A DNA stretch of 26,232 nucleotides from Pseudomonadota bacterium (GCA_023426505.1 JAFAAP010000287.1:1-26232), one strand, 5' to 3'; counted from the stretch's first letter, positions 9,401 through 16,116 are shown. A program made the numbers and translations. The notes: generated from the sequence alone by a model not told the origin.

Positions 9401-10827
9401 TCATTGTCATGGTCACGCAGGACCGGCACGGCGTTGTGCGCGATGTCGTTCAGGAAGGCGCGCCCGGCCGATGCGGCCTGCGAGGCGGCCACGGGATCCT
9501 CGAGGTTGCCCTCCAAGGGAGGGGTATTCGGATCGATCACCAGTTGCGGGAGGCCATTCCCGCCGCGCACGAACTCGCCGTACATGTCGGTCAGCAGGGC
9601 GGGAACGCGCAGCACGTCCGCGTCCGTCAGGAGGATGCCGAGCTTCTCGGCCGCCTGTTGCTTGACGTCGGCCCAGGTGGCCGGGCCGCCGTTGGCGCCC
9701 TCGAGCATGCGCCCGGTCGCGACGGGCTTGCCGTCGACGAGCACGTACTCGCGCAGGAAGACTTGGTGGGATGGGTTGGACGTGTAGACCTGATTGAGGT
9801 CGATCCACGGCGTGGTCTCGTTGCGGTGGCCGAGGAAGACGTCGTCGGACGTGCCCATCTGCCCGTCGGCGCCCGCTCCCATCACCGGGGTCGCGCGGGT
9901 CACGACCATGAAGTTGGTCGGGCTGCCCTCGACGTAGAGCGGGTCGTCGGGCTGGAGAGGGATGAAGACCGTGCCGACGCCTTGACCGCCCTTGCTGACC
10001 AGGTCGAGGCCGTGATCGAAGAACTGGCCGAACAGGGTGAAGAAGCCGTTGAACGGTGCCGTGTCGCCGAGGTCGGCGGACACGTTCGGGATCACGACCG
10101 TGTCGCCCTCCATCTCGATGCCGAGGGCTTCCTGCATGGCCGCATAGGCGACGCCCTTCACCTCAGAGGCTTCGAGCACGGCCGTCTCGGCGGCTGCCTT
10201 CGCGGCATTGGCCGCATCGAGCGCGGCCTGCGCGGCGGACTTCTGGTCTTCCGGGGCGGAGGCCAGCACCCTCTGCGCAACCATCACGTTGGCCGAAGCT
10301 TGGGCAAGGGCCTTCTCGGCCGCGGCGCAGACCTTGTAGGCATCCACGGCGGTCTGGTAGACGGCCATGTTCGAGCCCGTGCTGAGGAATGCGTAAGGAT
10401 CGGCGTACCCGTTGTTGGTGAGTGCGGCGATGATCGTAGCCGGGTTGCCGATGGTCTGGTCCGAGATAAGATTCGAGATCACGCGCGGGTCGGAGTCGTA
10501 CACGTTGCCGCGGTTCTGGTAATGGGTAGGCGTGGTGCCTGCGGGTGAGTTGGGGCCGTGCAGCCCGCCGGGCATCGCCTCGCCCTCGACGTAATGCCAG
10601 TCGGTCAGGCGCGGCATGACCTGGTCAGCGGCGCCGCTCCACTCCTTGCCGGGGATCAGGTTGTTGTAGCTGCCGTTGACGGTGCGCAGGCCGTAGGGCA
10701 GCAGGTGATGGCTGACGAGGTCCGTGAGCGGCTTCGCGTCGGTGCCGGAATGGGCGACCGAGTTGGCCTCGGCGACCTTGATCTGCTTCAGGATGAATTC
10801 CAGGTCGTGCTTGACCAGTTGGACCAT
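3433..10827 (-). CDS. Secreted animal-type haem peroxidase with RTX repeats (MopA-like)
   Basis: A 2464-residue protein. The haem peroxidase domain has the distal histidine in FGQFFDHGLD (His272, with Asp271 as a haem-ester residue), catalytic Arg522 and Glu525 in GRGNEN followed by EHNRI, and the proximal histidine in YRFGHSM (His644). An alanine-rich, probably helical insert lies at about 165-235. RTX blocks follow at about 985-1110, 1285-1312 and 1866-1912, with a beta-sandwich-like region (about 1470-1635), two cadherin-like segments (about 1636-1864), a very acidic linker with two cysteines (about 2090-2145) and a last RTX block (about 2165-2290). The C-terminus, DLKASDFVLS, resembles uncleaved type I secretion signals, and there is no N-terminal signal peptide. 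The start has a GGAGGGAG Shine-Dalgarno. RTX haem peroxidases called MopA are linked to Mn(II) oxidation in Aurantimonas and Erythrobacter; the substrate here is unproven. Confidence 0.93.
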   Translation of the reverse strand: MVQLVKHDLEFILKQIKVAEANSVAHSGTDAKPLTDLVSHHLLPYGLRTVNGSYNNLIPGKEWSGAADQVMPRLTDWHYVEGEAMPGGLHGPNSPAGTTPTHYQNRGNVYDSDPRVISNLISDQTIGNPATIIAALTNNGYADPYAFLSTGSNMAVYQTAVDAYKVCAAAEKALAQASANVMVAQRVLASAPEDQKSAAQAALDAANAAKAAAETAVLEASEVKGVAYAAMQEALGIEMEGDTVVIPNVSADLGDTAPFNGFFTLFGQFFDHGLDLVSKGGQGVGTVFIPLQPDDPLYVEGSPTNFMVVTRATPVMGAGADGQMGTSDDVFLGHRNETTPWIDLNQVYTSNPSHQVFLREYVLVDGKPVATGRMLEGANGGPATWADVKQQAAEKLGILLTDADVLRVPALLTDMYGEFVRGGNGLPQLVIDPNTPPLEGNLEDPVAASQAASAGRAFLNDIAHNAVPVLRDHDNDAATPAVLMPDADEVYNGGPIQTDNRGNNLFYDNELLDRHVIVGDGRGNENIGLTSIHHVFHHEHNRIIEETKKIALESGDLAFLNEWLAVDVTELPASQNAFENLVWDGERLFQAARFSTEMVYQHLVFEEFARGIAPDVDPFLFSNTTTVDGAIVAEFAHVVYRFGHSMLTDTIDMISMNPDGTASPSEMGLIEAFLNPIAFAGAGIDAQHAAGAILNGMSRQVGNEIDEHLTDALRNNLVGLPLDLGATNIARARETGVPSLNEARRQFYADTQDSRVKPYESWHDFALSLKNPASLINFIAAYGTHASITSATTVEAKRDAAMKLIFGDNSLEGDAWEAFETDRMAFLHGQGEYGDNATGRLGGLNDVDFWIGGLAEKKMTFGSMLGSSFTYVFEYQMEQLQAGDRFYYLSRVQGLNLLNELEADSFAQLIMRNTSLGDGKSTHVNGAAFQTADHIIEMDQRRQIEDDPEHTNPILQAISPMVIRKDVDGDGTDDYLRYTGSDHVVLGGTDGGETLIGGEGDDTLWGDGGDDRLEGGYGVDHLHGGDGDDIITDSGTDIGAADVIHGDAGNDVINPGSGLDLVFGGSGQDFVYGGTEAKDITGGLGNDFIRGGTGISFLKGNEGDDWIEGGESFDTLAGENSELFFNSTIIGHDVLNGRGNDNDYDAESGDDIMVQNEGIERNNGMAGFDWAIHKGHDQGADSDMTVTIFQNQQNNILRDRFDLVEGLSGWKHDDKLTGREVVMGAYDQFGNATQVEDGAPLESYSNALLEKNLHLIDGLADLVAHLERTTIDGADGKAETVVMGTGDASDILLGGGGSDTIQGNAGNDIIDGDKWLNVRIRISVVDDAGNETIYTADGMDSKIYLETQYEKGAPVAGAVAQFGGKTLQQTMFDRTLNPGQLSIVREIVDGGQEGDIDTAVFFDVMANYTITRNEDGSIEVEHNTNVEVTDPPVVGGDERIRTDGKDRLSNIEVLKFADGEIRFQKPELSLHAFEDGQYLDQFGSGSYTNSNGETPWTTAWQEESDPFTTPTTTGTIRITNGALQFHENQGGAAIQRSLDLDGATSARLSFRIEEANLDAGETVRVLFSADGGTPVEVDTITGATNTVPSRTIDLTGPFGPNAFIRFESDGFARNTGQAESVRIDNVAVSFVKPAAEPSVNYATTFTEGNTTGVAIADLPGIVDNDAQLASARIVLTNKMDGDELVIGQLPVGIAREIDTSVPGKITVTLTGLASLAAYQAAIQAVTFLSTSTQPSTEARVIHVTVNDGFLDSNTAVTTINVVAVNDPPVVLSDSVITNVGAGTPFIVPEWALLANDRDPEGNALDVTDARVLNGLTSVSLTQNLGSVTVTDNSVAGGTFEYTVNDGSGAANATSRGTVTVSRVNTTALNGTAAADIIVGNDAANNINGGRGNDLIFAGGGNDTITWNVDTSTFGNNEIGNGGRDFVDGGVGTLDRFIVNGGPSTETFTVYARAEAIAAGFTDLKPDTEIVITRRVGNTTSVIAELDNIEEITINTGPGNDTVRTVGDFSPTSLSFNTITINGTAGDDTVDISALASAHRIYFRSNGGNDTIVGTLRPQDVVVLPNGAAAADYEVTTDENGVTTMTRDGHKLTFVCEDGLPQFGSDDGYDDEEDTPPGNGGDTGSDDDEGEDDDSCGHDEGDGAGTGNNGGGTTPPVTQPDTSAGAPIAGTNGTEVLVGTAKGETIMALDGNDNVVAGAGADVVHGGNGNDFLSGEAGRDVMFGGDGDDTMLGGSDADMLYGDAGNDRVFGDDGNDMIDAGAGNDTVYGGAGNDLIVASAGDGNDVYHGDDMMGGTGIDTLDMSAITANITANLGGNGASSGTVFSSQSGTDTIWGVENIVTGSGNDTITASHAVNVIDGGAGNDVFRFLSAADANGDTILGFQPGDRIDLSAIDANGGAAGKQAFTLANGSSFTGPAQLVISHETRDDGEYTVVSGNTTGPDAAEFKISLKGSHDLKASDFVLS
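3960..4330 (-). repeat. C-terminal RTX block of the peroxidase
   Basis: This encodes about a dozen nonapeptides such as GGNGNDFLS, GGDGDDTML and GDAGNDRVF, placed between the acidic linker and the C-terminal secretion region. In characterised RTX proteins such a block folds on meeting extracellular calcium and helps draw the chain out of the channel. Confidence 0.88.
7480..7885 (-). repeat. Central RTX block of the peroxidase
   Basis: This encodes RTX nonapeptides directly after the peroxidase domain (about residues 982-1116), for example GGEGDDTLW and GGDGDDIIT. Repeats are less regular toward the end, where they merge into a non-repetitive segment. Confidence 0.85.
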
Positions 10828-10985
10828 GATGCCTCTCCCTCCGTGGGCTTTTTTGGTGTTCCTTGCCGCAACCGGGGCCGCTTCGCCCGCCGGTCCGCAA
10901 TTTCGTCGACGATCCTGCCCAAGGCGGGTGCGGCCCGCATCGTCTGGAGGTGCAACGATTCTGTTGCCGATGGTTCAGGCCCTCG

Positions 10986-11037
10986 CCTGTACCTGGGCCT
11001 AGGCTCCTACCGGACCAAGGTACAGGTTCTCCTTGGG
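10986..11037. promoter_or_regulatory. Candidate operator with inverted repeat and CCAAGG motifs
   Basis: CCTGTACCT (10986-10994) and AGGTACAGG (11018-11026) are perfect 9-bp inverted arms. The right arm overlaps GGACCAAGGTAC (11012-11023). CTAGGCTCCT (10999-11008) and CTCCTTGGG (11029-11037) recur as CTAGGCTCCTTGGG at 13713-13726, upstream of the orphan response regulator. The site is about 160-210 bp upstream of the peroxidase start. A binding site for one of the neighbouring LuxR-type regulators is inferred. Confidence 0.4.
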
Positions 11038-11270
11038 AAGGGCCGCTCAGCGGGGGCACCATCATGCCGGGCGTTCAGGCGGCTGGTGCAGGGGATCGGG
11101 GCTTCATTGGCGAATGGAATTCCGTCCCTTGGGTGACGGGGGCGCTGTCGCCCGCGTGGCGGCGGTCATGACATCCCCTGCGGGCAGGATTCGCTGCACG
11201 CCGGCCGGATGCGGACCCGGTATGCCCTGCGCACGGGGATCGCGGGATGCTTGAATCCTGCAAACGCGTG

Positions 11271-11317
11271 GTCGCGCCGAGAGGCCCCGACCCAAGATCC
11301 AGGCCTCCCGGCGCGAC
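11271..11317 (-). terminator. Long GC-rich hairpin after the response regulator gene
   Basis: Two 16-nt arms (11271-11286 and 11302-11317) pair with one mismatch around a 15-nt loop. It lies about 50 bp downstream of the response regulator stop and has no T-run on either side. It could be a processing or Rho-assisted 3' end for the kinase/regulator transcript. Confidence 0.5.
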
Positions 11318-11369
11318 CCGACGATGTGCACGGTGCATCCGGTCGCGGTCGGCGACCTCCACGTCCGGT

Positions 11370-12020
11370 TCACATGGCCCTGTCCTCGAGGTCACGCCAC
11401 TCCCGCTTGGCGATGAGCGCCGCCTCGACCCGGTTCCTGGCCCTGAGCTTTCTCAGGATGTTGGTAACGTGATACTTTACGGTCCTTTCCTGCACGTCCA
11501 GCCGCTCGCCGACCTCGCGGTTGCTCAGTCCCGATGCGACGAGGCGCAGGGTGCGCCTCTCCTGGTCGGAAAGGTATGAGAGCGGGTTCACCTCCGCCCG
11601 CATCCTGTTGGTCAGCGCACGGAGCGCGAGATCGGGAGCCACGACGCTGCGCCCGCCCATCAGGTCCCTCACGGCCGCGATCAGATCGGGCGCGCGGATG
11701 CCCTTGGGAAGATAGCCAACCGCACCCGCGTCCAGCGCCCCCATCACGTCGTCATCCTCCTCCGAGACCGTCAGCATCGCGACACGAGGCGGTGCCTGCA
11801 TCCGGAGGATTTCGCGGGCCGCCTCGATCCCATTCCCAGGCATCGACACGTCCAGCAGGACGAGGTCGGGTGCGAGTCGCTTCGCGAGCTGCACGGCCTC
11901 GGCGGCCGATCCCCCCTCTCCGACGACCTCGATCGCACTGTCGAGCGCGAGCGACTTGATCACCCCGGCCCGGAACAACACATGGTCGTCGACCACGGCG
12001 ACACGAATCCTCTCAACCAT
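11370..12020 (-). CDS. NarL/FixJ-type response regulator
   Basis: A 216-residue two-component regulator from the ATG at 12020, which follows AGGGGGAG by six bases; the upstream TTG at 12038 has no such signal. The receiver domain has the acidic pair DD (11-12), the phosphoacceptor Asp57 in LLDVSMPG, and Lys106 in YLPKG. The C-terminal LuxR-type helix-turn-helix (about 149-209) includes LSNREVGERL and ERTVKYHV. It overlaps the kinase gene by 8 bp, so the two are surely cognate. Its DNA-recognition region closely resembles that of the orphan regulator encoded from 13793, so the two could bind similar sites. Likely target: the adjacent peroxidase secretion operon (inference from position). Confidence 0.93.
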   Translation of the reverse strand: MVERIRVAVVDDHVLFRAGVIKSLALDSAIEVVGEGGSAAEAVQLAKRLAPDLVLLDVSMPGNGIEAAREILRMQAPPRVAMLTVSEEDDDVMGALDAGAVGYLPKGIRAPDLIAAVRDLMGGRSVVAPDLALRALTNRMRAEVNPLSYLSDQERRTLRLVASGLSNREVGERLDVQERTVKYHVTNILRKLRARNRVEAALIAKREWRDLEDRAM

Positions 12021-13431
12021 TCCGATCTCCCCCTGCAATGTTCATGATCATCTCGACCCTGGTGCCGCCGTCCGCGACCGTGTCGACGCGGAACGTGCCG
12101 CCGAGGCACTCCACCCGCTCCCGCAGCCCGACGAGACCGAGGCCAGAACCGGACCCGGCCGGGCGGCCCACACCCGCCCCCCCGCGGTCCTCCACGGCTA
12201 GGTACAGGACCGGGCCCTCGAACTCGCAGCTCACGACCTGGCCATTGCCTCCAGCGTGGCGGAAGGCATTGTTGAGCCCTTCCTGGACGAAGCGGTACGC
12301 GCAGATCTTGACTGCAGGCGGGAGCGGCGGGGCGGCAGCGGCGCACTGGACGGCAACCGCGGTTCCGGTACGGCGCTCATGGGCGCGGGCCGCCCGCCTG
12401 ACGACCTCCGCTAGCGGCAGTCCTTCGATCTCCGGCAGCACCAGCCCCTTCGCGATGGCGCGGATATCGCGGTTAGCCTCCTCGATGATGCCATCCAGCG
12501 CCAGCAATTCCCTCTCCCGCTCGGCGGCCGTCCCGGCGCGCCGGACGTGCTCCACCTTCAGGGCGGCCAGACCGATCAGCTGGGTGGGGCCGTCATGCAA
12601 GTCAGCGCCGAGCCCGCGCAGGTAGCGCTCGGTCAGTTCCGAGACGCGGCCCGAGGCACGCTCGACCCTTTCTCGGAGGGTGCGGTTGTGGCGGGACGTC
12701 CTCTCGACCTCAGTCATGCGTTCGTGGAGCTGGCGCTGCTGGCTCATGATGATCCTGTTGCCGCGATGGACGATCCAGAATAGGCCGGCCATGATCAGGA
12801 CGGTGGCGCCGAGCCGTGCGAGCCAGCTTTGCAGGCGCAGCCACCACAGCCGCCGCTCAAGCGGCTCCGTCACCTCGTGGATCTCTGCAACGGCGACGAT
12901 CCGCCCGGTGAGTTGCTCCCGGATGGGCGCGTAGATTTCGAGATAGCGGGAGGTGAAGCCCCGGGCCGCGTGCTCGGCGGCCTCCAGGTCGGCGTAGCGC
13001 GCCGACACCTCTCCGGCCAAGGCGGCGACGAGCCCGGCGGGTGGATCGAACCTGCGGCCGATCAACTCGGACGACCTCGAGTACGCAACGAGGCCACCTT
13101 CCTTCCAGATCTCGAGGTGAGGGAAACGGGTTTCGAAGCCGTTCCTGTCGAGCAGCCGGTCCAACTCGGCCCGCTTGTCCACGGGCAGGACGTTGCTGCG
13201 CGCGAGGTGGTCGCCTAAGGGCGAGAGGAAGCTGTCCATGAAAAGGGCGGTCGTCGCTGCCTCCCGGTTGATCGTGTTCCTCGAGACGACCTCGGCGGTG
13301 AACAGCCCTTCGACGATCATCGCGAGAAGCATGATGGCGCCGCCTGTCACCGCGAACTGACGGGTCAGGCTCCAAGATTCCAGGGTGGTGCCCCAGCGAC
13401 GCGATCCCAGCCGTGCTCCCAATCCCGACAT
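12013..13431 (-). CDS. NarL-type membrane sensor histidine kinase
   Basis: A 472-residue kinase from the ATG at 13431, with GGAG nine bases upstream. The frame continues to a TTG at 13500, but that start seems less likely. Two membrane helices (about residues 25-45 and 204-223) enclose a periplasmic sensing region of some 155 residues that I cannot assign to a named sensor family. The HisKA_3 phosphoacceptor is His279 in LGADLHDGPTQ. The HATPase domain has an N-box with Asn387/388 (EGLNNAFRHAGG), VEDRGG (about 414-417) and GSGLGLVGLRERV. The gene overlaps its response regulator. The signal is unknown; position suggests control of the secreted peroxidase, perhaps in response to an envelope or metal cue. 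Confidence 0.92.
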   Translation of the reverse strand: MSGLGARLGSRRWGTTLESWSLTRQFAVTGGAIMLLAMIVEGLFTAEVVSRNTINREAATTALFMDSFLSPLGDHLARSNVLPVDKRAELDRLLDRNGFETRFPHLEIWKEGGLVAYSRSSELIGRRFDPPAGLVAALAGEVSARYADLEAAEHAARGFTSRYLEIYAPIREQLTGRIVAVAEIHEVTEPLERRLWWLRLQSWLARLGATVLIMAGLFWIVHRGNRIIMSQQRQLHERMTEVERTSRHNRTLRERVERASGRVSELTERYLRGLGADLHDGPTQLIGLAALKVEHVRRAGTAAERERELLALDGIIEEANRDIRAIAKGLVLPEIEGLPLAEVVRRAARAHERRTGTAVAVQCAAAAPPLPPAVKICAYRFVQEGLNNAFRHAGGNGQVVSCEFEGPVLYLAVEDRGGAGVGRPAGSGSGLGLVGLRERVECLGGTFRVDTVADGGTRVEMIMNIAGGDRNG

Positions 13432-13792
13432 GCCCCGATGCTCCGCGTTGAGCGGCAAGGATATGGAGGACAAATTTCCCTGCAATATCCGAAAGTCCAA
13501 TGTCGGCAGGGACTTTGGTCCGGGGTGAGCTCCGGCTGGCAGGAGGCGCTGGCAGGCTCCGGGACAGCGTTTCTCTCAACGAAACAAGCCTTTGCGGAAT
13601 CCGGTACTCCCGACCAAGGTCCGGCCCCATGGGCGCCGCTACCTCTGTAGGGTTAGCGCCTCCTGCTGCGGACGTAACCCCTCCGAGGCGAGGACTCTGT
13701 TCCTCTCAGAGACTAGGCTCCTTGGGTGAGCAAGCCTGTGATCATGAGGTTCGTCCCAACCCGCACCGCCAGGCATGCATGGGGATCATTCC
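13432..13792. promoter_or_regulatory. Divergent regulatory region between kinase and orphan regulator
   Basis: This stretch contains no gene but is rich in symmetric sequence. GCAGGAGGCGCT (13539-13550) and AGCGCCTCCTGC (13655-13666) are perfect 12-bp inverted arms 104 bp apart. Near-palindromic GGACTTTGGTCC lies at 13510-13521 and CGACCAAGGTCC at 13611-13622; both resemble GGACCAAGGTAC upstream of the peroxidase. CTAGGCTCCTTGGG at 13713-13726 also has parts repeated there. TCCCTGC and GCAGGGA (13477-13483, 13506-13512) form another inverted pair. Both promoters should lie here; the hexamers are not clear enough to place. Confidence 0.5.
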
Positions 13793-14518
13793 ATGACATC
13801 GGTTTCGGTTGCCTTGATCGACGTCCATCCGGTTACGGTCGAGGGCATGGCGCGCGTGCTTGCTGAACAAGGCACGTTCACCGTGGTGGCGCGCGGCGGA
13901 AGCTGCCGGGACGCGCTCGCGATCGCCGGGCGGCATCGGCCCGACCTGATGATCCTGGACCTCGCGCTCTCCGGGAACGCCATCAAGGCGATCTCGGAGA
14001 TCACCACCAACCACCCGGGGGCCAAGATTATCGTCTTCACGGCAGCGCCGGGCGTGGAATACGCCGTGAACGCGCTGGAGGCGGGAGCGCGGGGATATGT
14101 GTCCAAGTCGTGCACGCCCGACGAACTCGTTAGGGCGGCGAGGACCGTGAGCGACGGGGACATGTACGTGTCGCAGAACTTCGCGAGCGAGGTGATCACC
14201 GCGCTGCGAAACGCTTCCGTCCGCAGAATCGCCATGCAGGCGCTCAAGCTGAGCGCCCGTGAGGACCAGATCATCCAGTTCCTGCTCGGCGGGAAGACCA
14301 ACAAGGAAATCGCGTCCAGGCTCGGGATCGCCGAAAGGACGGTCAAGCACTACATGACGGTCCTGATGCAGAAGCTGAACGCGCGCAACCGCGTCGAGGT
14401 CGTGCTCGCGGCGCAGAATCTCAGGCGTGATCCGGCTAGCCATCCGGATCCGGCACCTGGCAGCCAGGGCACCGGCAACCGCCCGTTCAAGCCCGACGGT
14501 GGGTCATACCTCTCATGA
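13793..14518 (+). CDS. Orphan LuxR-type response regulator
   Basis: A 241-residue regulator from the ATG at 13793, preceded by GGGGA at seven bases; an in-frame ATG at 13775 has a poorer signal. The receiver keeps the phosphoacceptor Asp56 (MILDLALSG), Thr83 and Lys105 (YVSKS). The usual acidic pair of the Mg2+ site reads Asp10-Val11 (LIDVHPV), so one metal ligand is missing and phosphorylation may be altered. The LuxR-type helix-turn-helix (about 153-210) includes KTNKEIASRLG and ERTVKHYM. The roughly 30-residue tail is rich in Pro, Gly and Asp. No kinase gene is cotranscribed; the divergent kinase could serve it, or it may act as a phosphorylation-independent partner of the first regulator. 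Confidence 0.9.
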   Translation: MTSVSVALIDVHPVTVEGMARVLAEQGTFTVVARGGSCRDALAIAGRHRPDLMILDLALSGNAIKAISEITTNHPGAKIIVFTAAPGVEYAVNALEAGARGYVSKSCTPDELVRAARTVSDGDMYVSQNFASEVITALRNASVRRIAMQALKLSAREDQIIQFLLGGKTNKEIASRLGIAERTVKHYMTVLMQKLNARNRVEVVLAAQNLRRDPASHPDPAPGSQGTGNRPFKPDGGSYLS

Positions 14519-14552
14519 ACTCTGCCCGAACCGGCACGGGATCGATCTCATT

Positions 14553-14569
14553 CCCGTTCGACGGGTTTT
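14553..14569 (+). terminator. Intrinsic terminator after the orphan regulator
   Basis: CCCGT-TCG-ACGGG forms a 5-bp stem with a 3-nt loop, followed directly by TTTT, 35 bp after the regulator stop. A perfect 12-bp palindrome TCCCGATCGGGA follows just downstream and could strengthen it. Confidence 0.55.
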
Positions 14570-14802
14570 CCCGATCGGGAGAGATCCGGCGGGTGCTTGG
14601 CGGCATCGGTACGTTCACAGGCATTCGACCGAATTCGGGCTGAGCAGAGCTCAGATTTTAGGCGGCGAGCGCCACAGAAGTGATGTCTGCCAATGTTTCG
14701 AAGACTGCTCTGCGGGCCACAGGATAGGTGTTGGATTGTCCCCCTTACGGCATCGCTGTGCAAGAATGGGGTCGTTGCAGATCTCAAACCAGGCCACCGT
14801 CC

Positions 14803-15054
14803 ATGGACCAGATTATTCGCATCGGCATGGATACATCAAAACACATCTTCCAGCAGCACGGCGTGAGTGCCGCCGAGGAACCAGTCCTGCGCAAGAAGCT
14901 GCGGTGGCACGACATGGTGGCGTTCTTCACGAAGCTGCCGCCGACCGCGGTCGGTATCGAGGCCTGTGGCGACGCGCACCTCAGGACGCGCTTGCTGCAG
15001 TGGCCGGGTCACACTGTGAAGACGCTCCCGCGCCAGTTCCTCAAGATGCCATGA
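14803..15054 (+). pseudogene. Truncated IS110-family transposase (N-terminus only)
   Basis: This 83-residue frame starts MDQIIRIGMDTSKHIFQ and continues through a GIEACG motif, matching the N-terminal DEDD/RuvC-like part of IS110 transposases, which are normally 320-400 residues long. The end (HTVKTLPRQFLKMP) departs from the expected continuation and then stops, so the gene is decayed. Nothing recognisable of the C-terminal serine-containing domain remains in the next 170 bp. It marks the border between the regulator block and the amino-sugar operon. Confidence 0.8.
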
Positions 15055-15225
15055 GGAGGTGAACGGCGACCGGCTCTCTGTGAGAGTAAGGACGCCAACT
15101 CTTTCTTTTTAGAGGCGACAGACCATGCAAGCGACCGACCCCACGTCCACCCGAAGCAATTCTTCCGGCCTGGCTGACGTGCTTGGTATCCCCAGCTCTT
15201 AGGCTTCGCGCTGCTGCCCCAAAAC

Positions 15226-16116
15226 CTACTGTGACATGCTCGCTGAAACAGCGATCTCAATTACGAATGTCACCGCTCCTCCAACAGGGACGGAAACAAC
15301 TCCGGGGCGATCGCCGAACTCCCCCGCGAAATCGTCAGGGCTGGCGAAGCCTTGCCATGGTTCGATACAGACATACCCGGCTCCGGGCTTTGTCCAGATC
15401 CCAAGATGCGGCATATCCGGAAACCGGACTGTGACCGCGGGACCTCCCGGTGCCCCATAGGTGACACTTCGACTAGCCGGTGACAGGAAGATCAAGGCAT
15501 CGTCGACGAACAGGTCATCAGCAAGGGCAAGCCGGTTACCCGCAACGGGAGACGGATGGCGGATCGAGGTCATCAGCCCGTCATGAACTCGTCGGATCGG
15601 CTGGTGGCCTTCGTTCTTCTCGAAAATAATTTCGTGTGCCTCCCGGGCCGCTCCGTAAGGCAGAGGCCAGCGGAATGCCGGGTGGAAGCCAAATGATACC
15701 GGAAGCGCCCGTTCATCTTCATTCGTTACCAGGGCTCGATTAATGAGGACCGAGCCCACGATTTCGTATGTCACATTGAGCTGAAAGGCGAATGGATAAC
15801 TGGTCAGCGTGGCGGGCCCTGATGAGAGGCGCAGGGTGCAGCCATTTTCCCTTCGTTCAACAACCGAAAATCGCGACGTCCGAGCGAAGCCGTGCTTCGG
15901 CAGTTCGTAGTCTCTCCCGTCGACGCGAATACGATCATCCTTTGCACGGCCAACCATGGGGAAAAGCAAGGGCGCTCGTCCAGCCCAGATTGTCGGGTCG
16001 CCGCTCCACAACAGATCCCTGCCCTCCCGATCCTGAAGCCGGACCAGTTCGGCACCGAGCTCGGAAATCTCCGCCGCCAGTTCGGGCCCGGTCAGCCTTA
16101 TCGTCCTCGAATCCAT
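15226..16116 (-). CDS. Aldose 1-epimerase family protein
   Basis: A 296-residue protein of the galactose-mutarotase superfamily (COG2017, LacX/YihR-like). The ATG at 16116 follows AAAGGATCAGCA; the frame runs further upstream but lacks a better signal. Supporting motifs are GRAPLLFPMVGR, the PKHGFAR histidine (about residue 74), GFHPAFRWP, and CIEPWQG near the C-terminus, where a glutamate acts as base in family members. It is the last gene of the minus-strand operon with the deaminase fusion and nagA, so it would anomerise a sugar or amino sugar imported or released by the pathway. The substrate cannot be told from sequence. Confidence 0.88.
   Translation of the reverse strand: MDSRTIRLTGPELAAEISELGAELVRLQDREGRDLLWSGDPTIWAGRAPLLFPMVGRAKDDRIRVDGRDYELPKHGFARTSRFSVVERRENGCTLRLSSGPATLTSYPFAFQLNVTYEIVGSVLINRALVTNEDERALPVSFGFHPAFRWPLPYGAAREAHEIIFEKNEGHQPIRRVHDGLMTSIRHPSPVAGNRLALADDLFVDDALIFLSPASRSVTYGAPGGPAVTVRFPDMPHLGIWTKPGAGYVCIEPWQGFASPDDFAGEFGDRPGVVSVPVGGAVTFVIEIAVSASMSQ

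Larger units (their letters stand above)
10828..11369. other. Intergenic region upstream of the peroxidase
   Basis: No convincing gene lies here. Nearest the peroxidase start there is an A-rich stretch and a strong ribosome binding site. Between 10986 and 11037 there is an inverted repeat with CCAAGG-type motifs (listed separately), and at 11271-11317 a long hairpin beyond the response regulator gene. I could not fix a convincing -35/-10 pair. The peroxidase promoter should lie in this region. Confidence 0.55.

Noticed and set aside
3424..10548. A 2374-codon open frame on the plus strand opposite the peroxidase
   Set aside because: It is an antisense shadow: GC-rich codons with few A/T-ending third positions make stop triplets rare on the other strand. 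Its translation is low-complexity Val/Ala/Asp/Gly text without domains, while the minus strand has clear catalytic motifs.
11184..11261. 9-bp inverted repeat GCAGGATTC / GAATCCTGC with a 60-bp spacer
   Set aside because: Arms are short relative to the spacing and not linked to a gene start, so chance is a sufficient explanation.
13432..13500. N-terminal extension of the sensor kinase from the TTG at 13500
   Set aside because: The extension has no ribosome binding site advantage, and the ATG at 13431 is preceded by GGAG and starts just before the first membrane helix.
15055..15225. Possible gene after the IS110 fragment (either strand)
   Set aside because: Short frames here have no recognisable motif; the region is probably degraded mobile DNA or operon 3' flank.
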